Shown piece by piece: positions 57,501-64,000 of a stretch of DNA of 64,000 nt. The notes under the pieces are model-generated. The model saw only the letters and a program-made list of their open reading frames with translations, was not told the origin of the DNA and did no database searches. The stretch's first letter is position 1, and each line of letters opens with the position of its first letter. The position numbers were made by a program, and so were the translations under genes. Source of the stretch: Piezodorus guildinii (lineage: Eukaryota > Arthropoda > Insecta > Hemiptera > Pentatomidae); NCBI GenBank assembly GCA_023052935.1, contig CM041292.1, positions 82,408,169 through 82,472,168 of the forward strand, in the 5' to 3' direction.

Positions 57501-60180
57501 ATGACCTCACCTAATTCCTTATCCATTCTCCTTTGGAATGCGAATGGTGTTAGAACTCACACTGACGAACTTACAGCCGTACTGCAGGACAAAAACATTG
57601 ATGTTGCACTCATTACTGAAACTAGACTAACCACTAAACAGTACTTTAAAATACCAGGATACACGACATACCGGACAGACCATCCAGACGGCAAAGCCCA
57701 TGCCGGTACTGCTGTCATAGTCCGCCGATCCCTCACCCATCACTTACACCCAATTTCCGCCCACGATTACCTACAAGCAACTTCCATCGTTATCAAAACC
57801 TTTTCCTTTCCGCTTATCATCGCATCAGCATACTGCCCTCCTAAACATCCCATTTCCTCTGCCCAATTTGGATCCTTCCTCAACTCCTTGGGTAATCACT
57901 TCATTTTGGGTGCAGACTTAAACGCTAAGAACCAACAGTGGGGTTCTAGAACCACCAATTCTCGTGGACGGACATTGCAGTCTGCACTCAACTCCCGACG
58001 CTTTCATCTCCTACCTCCCGATTCTCCTACCTACTGGCCAACAGATCCTAACCGTAATCCTGACATCCTCGACTTCTTCATCCACAGCGGATTAGGCTCT
58101 CTGAATTTTTCCATAGCTCGCCTTGATGAACTATCCTCTGATCATAGTCCATTGATTCTAAATGTATCCATAACACCTATTCCTAAACCTATCCCACCGT
58201 CATTCATTAGGGGCCCTGTCAACTGGAACCTCTTCCGCGAAATTCTCACTAATGATATTGACCTCAGAGTGATTCTCAAAACCCCAAATGACCTTGACGA
58301 CGCCGTATATTCCTTTACAACCGCTATTCAACAAGCCGCCTGGACTGCCTCCTATCCCAAACAATCCCAAATAATTCCTTACAAAAGTCATTTACCACAA
58401 CACCTGACAGACCTCATCAACAGCAAACGTCGAGCTAGAACATTATGGCAACGCACCCGCCACCCAGAAGATCGCCGCTCCTATAATTTTTTTTTGTAGA
58501 AAATTAAAGCGTGAGTTGGCGATCTTCAGTTCCCAATCCTACAATACCTACCTCTCCTCTCTCTCGACTCGTGACAATTCCCTGTGGAATGTCACGAAGA
58601 GAATCCTAAAATCCCACACCATTTCCCATCCTCTCCGGCGCTGTGATGGTTCCTGGGCTGCTTCTGACAAGCATAAGGCCGAGGAATTCGCACAGCACCT
58701 TTCCAAAGTTTTTACTCCTCATCCAGAGCTTAATCCAACCCATACTGCAGCAGTTGAAGAGTTCCTCACGTCACCAATACCACTATCCTTACCACCTAAA
58801 GCAGTTAATCCCTCTGAGGTCAGATATCTTCTTAAAAAGCTTCCTCTCCGCAAATCTCCTGGATACGATCTCCTTACTCCCCAAATCTTAAGACAACTTC
58901 CACCTAAAGCCATTACATTCCTTACATATCTCTATAACTGTATCCTACGCACTACCTATTTTCCTCTCTTATGGAAACATTCAACTATGATCCTTTTCCT
59001 AAAACCAGGCAAACCTTCTAACAACACGTCATCTTACAGACCTATCAGCCTACTTCCGATCCTCTCAAAAATTTTCGAAAAGCTCCTACTAGAACGAATC
59101 CTAGCCAAATTTCAAAATTTTCCTTCACATCAGTTCGGATTTCGTCCTCAACATTCCACGGTTCAGCAAGGACTCCGAGTTGTAGACCACATTTCCTCCG
59201 CCCTTGAGTGCAAGGAGTATTGTTCGGGTGCCTTTCTGGACATAGCTCAAGCTTTTGACCGGGTGTGGCACCCGGGGCTGCTCTTTAAGCTTAAAACCCA
59301 TTTACCTCAATCCTTATACCTAATCCTCCGATCCTATTTATCCAACCGCTCCTTCCGAGTTCGCTGTGGTTCCGAATTTTCCGAACAATATACTGTTGAG
59401 GCCGGTGTTCCTCAAGGCAGCGTCTTAGGACCCGTCCTCTACATCCTCTTCACCGCCGATATCCCTACCGACCCCAATACCTTTCTGGCAACATTTGCTG
59501 ATGACACAGCCATTTTATCATCCAATTCCGATCCTGAAGCAGCATCGCTAAATCTCCAAAAGCACCTTTCCCTTGTCGAAGACTGGTGCAATGCTTGGCG
59601 CATTAAGGTGAACGATAGCAAATGCACTCACGTCACATTCACCCTTCGACGCAAACCCTGTCCAACGGTTAATTTCAATTCCATACCGCTTCCTTCCTCA
59701 GACACAGTCCGGTATCTCGGCTTTTTACTAGACAAAAGACTGACGTGGAACCCACATACAAGACTAAAAAGAAAAGAACTCAACCGCAGATTCGGCCAGT
59801 TATACAGACTACTAAACAGAAAATCTCATCTTACAGTTGACAACAAATTACTAATATACAAGACAGTACTGAAACCTATATGGACCTACGGACTTGAACT
59901 GTGGGGGACAGCTAAACATTCTAACATTAAACGCATCCAATCCTTCCAATCCAAAGCCCTCCGAACAATAGTTAATGCTCCTTATTACGTTACCAACTGT
60001 ACCCTACACCATGACCTTAATATTCCGTTTGTTTTAGACCTGGTACCATCCAAATTTTCCAAATTTCATCAGAACCTTAGTCATCATCCTAACCCTCTAG
60101 CACAATCCCTATCCAGCACCACCCATCCCTACAATCCTCCTCGAAGATTGAAACGGCAGTGGCCACGAGACCTATTGTAA
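57501..60180 (+). pseudogene. LINE-B ORF2, endonuclease and reverse transcriptase, one frameshift
   Basis: Frame 1 (57501-58499) is an APE-type endonuclease: ILLWNANGV with Asn13, LITETRL with catalytic Glu40, AYCPP, LGADLNAKNQQWGS and the closing SDHSPL. It stops at TAG 58497-58499 right after a run of nine T (58487-58495). The frame then continues one base off through 58500-60180: RT domain with SYRPISLLPILSKIFEKLL, FLDIAQAFDRVWH (Asp at 59239), GVPQGSVLGPVLY and FADDTAIL at 59494-59517, then the C-terminal region to RRLKRQWPRDLL. No other lesion is seen. A length change in the T run alone explains the break, either a mutation or an assembly error. The ORF1 stop and ORF2 start are adjacent (TAAATG), suggesting reinitiation. 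Confidence 0.92.
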
Positions 60181-60320
60181 ACATTTAAACTGGAGTTCTG
60201 ACAATGGTCAGATCCTCCACTCATGTACGGTATGTTTGTGGCTACAGCGCCCTAACTCAGCCTCCTCTGGCTCAGACCAGTGATGCGGCTGAGATAGAGG
60301 TGCTGGGATCTCTTGGATTC

Positions 60321-60352
60321 CGCTTTTTCCTCCACAAGTGGAGGAAAAAGCG
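60321..60352 (+). other. perfect hairpin in LINE-B 3' UTR
   Basis: cgctttttcctccac at 60321-60335 and its exact reverse complement gtggaggaaaaagcg at 60338-60352, separated by aa. As RNA it would be a 14-bp stem with a four-base loop. It could serve 3'-end recognition by the reverse transcriptase. The diverged 3' UTR copy at 6690-7135 does not preserve it. Confidence 0.9.
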
Positions 60353-60659
60353 CTTGCTGGGGTCCCTTTAGCAATTGTATATATTGTATATAGTTATGAT
60401 TGTGTGTAAGATGTTTATTTATTTGCCAACTTTTTATTTATCTCAATAATAGGTTTATGTTTCGATTTGTTTTGTTTTTTATTTATTATTATTATTTTAT
60501 TGTATATATTTGAATTTATGTTATATTTTATGAAATTTGACCATTATTATTATTATCTGTATATATAGTATGAATGAGGTCTCTTATCAATATTATTATT
60601 GTTCATTTTGTAACAAATTGTAATATATCTCAATAAAAAAAAAAAAAATAAAAATAAAA

Positions 60660-60672
60660 AGTACTCGTTGAC
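60660..60672 (+). repeat. LINE-B target-site duplication, right
   Basis: Right copy of agtactcgttgac following the A-rich tail. The first A could belong to the tail, so the duplication is 12-13 bp. Confidence 0.93.
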
Positions 60673-61240
60673 AAACGTCTAACATGGAATCCGCATACAA
60701 GATTGAAACGACAAGAAACTGCCCGCTGCTTTCGCCTTCTTCAACACTTATTGGACACACGCTCTAACCTTCCAATTAACTGCAAAAGGCTCATCTATAT
60801 CGCCATAAGGAGGCATATCTGGACGTACGGAGTTGAGCCCTGGGGCTCTACTAACCATCGAATTCTTCTCGTATCCAATCTCTACAGTCCATAATCCTTC
60901 GAAAAATCCTCAATGCTTCTTACTTAGTAACGAATAAATTGATGCATAAAGACCTTAATGTTCCATATGTTGCTGATTTGGCCCGAACCAGATACCATTT
61001 CTTTCATGAAAAACTCCATTTCCACTCTAATCCACTAGTTTCTATCGTTTCTTTCTCTTCAATTTTTGGTAATCCTCCGAGGCGTCTGAAAAGAAGATGG
61101 ACCGAAGACCTTCTAGTTTAAATATTTTTAGAGTACTTCCAATGGGAAGCTTCTCTACAAGTGAATCATGACTTATATTTACTCACATTTACTTGTTGTA
61201 TTCGTTTATACGGTTGTAAATAACAATACAAAAAAAAAAA

Positions 61241-61398
61241 ATGGAAAATGATTTCTGTGACCAAAAGTCTCAATAAATATTTTACGAATAAATAGTTGAC
61301 ACAGTATTTTAAAGTTATAACTAACTATATTACCTTCCTCATTACCATCGAATAATAATGGGTTTCAGCAGAGTAAAGTTTATCACTACGATTTTTAA

Positions 61399-61450
<52 letters not shown>

Positions 61451-62928
61451 CATTATATGAATTATATTTGAATATACAAACATTGATCGAAAACCTCAAA
61501 AGGTAGGTAATTGAGTATTCGATTACTTCCTTTGCCAACTAAAATTATATTTTATAAATTTCTGAATAAAGCAATACAACTATACATACTCTAATGTTTT
61601 TTAGACATTTTTCATCTGTGATTTTTAAAAATTATAATTGTTTTCTTTTTTTTTTCAGGTAAGTTTACAATTATGGGCAGATAATATGAAACGATTAATA
61701 AGTGAGTAACATATACTTTTTAAATGTAATAAAACAGGGTATATTTTGTGTTTGCTCTTTGTTTTTAATATCATAATTCTACTTGAATGAGTTTAATTAT
61801 TTTTTTTTACATTTTAATTTTCTACAAAAAAAAAAAGTTCCTCTAGCAGCTATTGATGGGCTTAGTAATCTGAGGTTGTCTGTAATCTAAACTTCCATTC
61901 CATTCCATGAAAGATATGACAAGTTTTTTTGTTTTTTTTCTCCATATTTACTAACGGTTACAAAATGATTAATGGTCACAAATGCATGTCTGAAATGTTT
62001 ATAATAAACATTATTTTGTTCAACATAAATAAAAATAAATATTTTGTAATGACTCTTTATCTTGTCGAATAAAAACATTCAACTCTTTGAAGCTGGCAAT
62101 TTTCCCATTGCGATCTAATAATAAGTTTCTTGTTCTGTTTTCATTCGCTACTTATAAATAGCTTATATACAATGATTTTTCAATTTAATATTAGTTCTGT
62201 TTTTTCTTTGACTTTGCTGATACCAGTTATTTCGAAATAGCTCATAGAAGTACATTCTGGAGATTCAAAAATCTATTTATAATAATACTTATACTCCTAA
62301 TAGTTGAATAACATAACCTCAATTAATTTTTTATCACAATTCAAATATCTCGGATGTCTGATAACTCAAGGGTGGCAGAAATCGTTCGAAAATTAGGTTT
62401 TAGTTTTATGCCTACCATATACTAAAAGGTGAGCCACATCAGCTGGTTATGAATCAGAAACTAGATTAACTACAGAAATTGAGATGTAGACAGACCTCCT
62501 TAAAATGGATATTTGCAGAACAAGGAAAATCCAAAAACAATAATAACAGATGGGGCTGTAAAATAATAATAATAATAATAAAAACAACTAATTTTGAGTA
62601 ACTTTTTTTTTTCCATTACCATAAACGAAAATCAGTTTTTCGATGTTTCTTTATTTTTATAGCCATAATTTTATATAACCCTAAAATTTTATGGCATGGA
62701 AAAACAAATTTAAATTTTTCTCTAGCAATATCGATACTATATTTCGTCTTACAAGTTCCTGCACTCACCTAACCTGTTTCAGTTACGACATTCATTAACC
62801 TAATAAACTTAACAGTATATGAATAATCTATCAAGCATCTTTCCTTTTGACTAATACAGATTTTTATTTAATGTTTAATATCTCCCTCATTTAATAATTT
62901 ATTTCAGATTTTATTTGACCTAGCTGAC

Positions 62929-63007
<79 letters not shown>

Positions 63008-63040
63008 CATGTATATAGGTTCATATTTTCTTACAATATC
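61241..63040. other. no gene seen; AT microsatellites
   Basis: AT-rich. A TA tract of 47 bp is at 61402-61448. Another at 62932-62982 runs into ATGT repeats (62983-63014). Confidence 0.7.
62932..63014. repeat. compound microsatellite (TA)n(ATGT)n
   Basis: Pure TA run changing to about eight ATGT units. It lies directly left of the Helitron-like element. Confidence 0.97.
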
Positions 63041-63906
63041 TCTTCTCTCTATTTATAAAATGTTACCGCGATTCTTGGTTTCCTTTTAACTCCTAATCAG
63101 CTCTACGGATTTTACTATCATTTAAGGTATTCTTTTCTGAAGGTTTATAAGTAAAACACATTGAAATTTAACTTTTCTTAAGGCGGGAAAAATAAATTTT
63201 CTGTAAATTAGTCATCAAAAAATTATTCCTGAAAGATAATTAGTATTATAAACGTATAACATACTGTTGGAAAGCTCAAGATTTTAGAAAAAAAGTTAAT
63301 ATAAAATAAAAGAAATCATACAAGTTAATATCAAGTTGTAAGCCCATGAACGTATGAACATATGTTATTGGTAAAGAGGGAGGTTATGATAGTTCAGTGT
63401 TGCCACCGTTGTACAGAATCTTACAAGTTATATTCTTTCATTCAGTAGGCAAGATACCGCGAACTCCTTCTAAACCACTGGCCGGATTTTGATACGGTTT
63501 TTACAATAATTTAGGCCATCCTTTCCGGAGAGTTTATTAATGAAATACCTAGAAATTTAGCTTTCCTTTGAGCGGGAATTTTATTATATTATTTAATACA
63601 TTAATATTGAAAAACCCAAAAATTACTTCTAAAACTTTAGTAACTCTGTTTTTCTGGTGGGAAACTTCACTCACGAATGGGACTAAAATCTAAAAAGTTT
63701 TGAGTAATTATAGATATCCCAACTTATATTGGTAAGTTTACTGTAAATTTGACTTAATACAATTAAAATTTTTGATTACATACAACACTTTATTCGTTTT
63801 GCATAAAAGCAGTTTAAAGAGTAAATTGGAGTTAATATCACCAAAAATGCATATAAATTAACGAAAAATGAAATAGTCGTGAGCAAAGTCGTGGGTTACA
63901 GCTAGT
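63041..63906 (+). mobile_element. Helitron-like non-autonomous element, copy 3 (candidate)
   Basis: Begins after A with tcttctctctatttataaaa, then ccgcgattcttggtttcc and ttttctgaaggtttataagt. It ends gagcaaagtcgtgggttaca then gCTAGT, followed by T. TC at the start, CTAGT at the end and insertion between A and T fit Helitrons. Inside, 63440-63590 repeats the starting module (taccgcgaactccttctaaa, ggccggattttgatacggtt), so it may be two units fused. No clear 3' hairpin is seen, which weakens the call. No coding sequence. Confidence 0.5.
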
Positions 63907-64000
63907 TTATGATATAATAAAAATATACCAGCATACAAGTAAAGAAAATATTTGTGGTAAACTCAACTTTACTTTTCGTCATAGCCATTATTGGCGAACT
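63907..64000. other. window end, no feature
   Basis: Short AT-rich flank after the Helitron-like element. Confidence 0.5.

Larger units (their letters stand above)
55881..60659 (+). mobile_element. LINE-B, full-length Jockey-clade non-LTR retrotransposon
   Basis: The 4779-bp element runs from gttctgcgcatgcgcgtgag to an A-rich tail ending at 60659. Structure: 5' UTR 55881-56189, ORF1 56190-57500, ORF2 57501-60180, 3' UTR of about 450 bp with a perfect hairpin, the end ttgtaatatatctcaataaa, then A14 with interspersed T. The direct repeats agtactcgttgac at 55868-55880 and 60660-60672 are a perfect 13-bp target-site duplication. Coding sequence is much GC-richer than the flanks and almost undamaged, so the insertion is young. 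Jockey clade is inferred from the ORF1 zinc knuckle arrangement, APE endonuclease plus RT without RNase H, and the poly(A) end. Confidence 0.93.
55785..61240 (+). mobile_element. older LINE-A copy split by LINE-B
   Basis: Left piece about 55785-55880 reads VEQIRYLVLVD; the right piece after the LINE-B insertion continues KRLTWNPHT, then RLKRQETARCFRLLQHLLDT, RLIYIAIRRHIWTYGVEPWG, and with frameshifts to NPPRRLKRRWTEDLLV at 61121, a 3' UTR and A-run at 61231-61241. The frame is continuous across the insertion. Left of VEQ the copy is scrambled: 55788-55838 reads ELCYSTKPSNSSLIQS, a segment that belongs about 70 codons downstream. Confidence 0.85.

Noticed and set aside
62932..63014. Short direct repeats resembling a CRISPR-like or regulatory array
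   Set aside because: It is a simple compound TA/ATGT microsatellite with no spacers, in a eukaryotic genome.

Overview
The window is a piece of an AT-rich animal nuclear genome. Genes have spliced exons with GT-AG introns, a TATA-poor GC-rich promoter island and AATAAA polyadenylation signals. Jockey-type LINEs, mariner relics, Helitron-like repeats and several tRNA-derived SINE families make an insect by far the most likely source, possibly a hemipteran. No species can be named from the sequence alone.

Two host genes are well supported. (1) 1542-9829 (+) holds the last four coding exons of an SLC36/pathetic-type proton-coupled amino acid transporter. Its N-terminal exons lie left of the window, and its introns hold mariner, Helentron, gypsy, LINE and SINE debris. 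(2) 12251-13963 (-) is a complete 67-codon RPB10 gene (POLR2L, RPABC5), the small zinc subunit shared by RNA polymerases I, II and III. It has a further non-coding 5' exon ending at 17820. The two genes are convergent. RPB10 appears to share a GC-rich bidirectional promoter (about 17830-18145) with an unidentified + strand gene whose first coding exon is 18146-18226. No further exon of that gene is recognised. A possible lone exon of another gene lies at 36821-36910 (-).

The rest, about 18.3-64 kb, is repeat-dominated. It contains four tRNA-derived SINE families (called SINE1-4 here), two related Jockey-clade LINE families (LINE-A and LINE-B), an approximately 880-bp dispersed repeat with Helentron-like ends (family H), a MITE-like family (family G), a Helitron-like family with a CTAGT end, mariner and gypsy relics, and AT microsatellites. 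The best-preserved element is a full-length LINE-B at 55881-60659 with 5' UTR, ORF1, ORF2 broken by one homopolymer frameshift, 3' UTR hairpin and A-rich tail. It is inserted into an older LINE-A copy and flanked by a perfect 13-bp target-site duplication.

No operon-like or defence-like novel system was found. The most unusual signals are structural: two nearby inverted copies of short segments (about 91 bp at 36265/37022, and 40 bp at 40431/42283) that look like templated repair events, several datable nested insertions, recurrent 5' truncation points in SINE1 and LINE-A, and a perfect 15-bp hairpin in the LINE-B 3' UTR. All family assignments come from reading translations and motifs by eye; no database search was possible.
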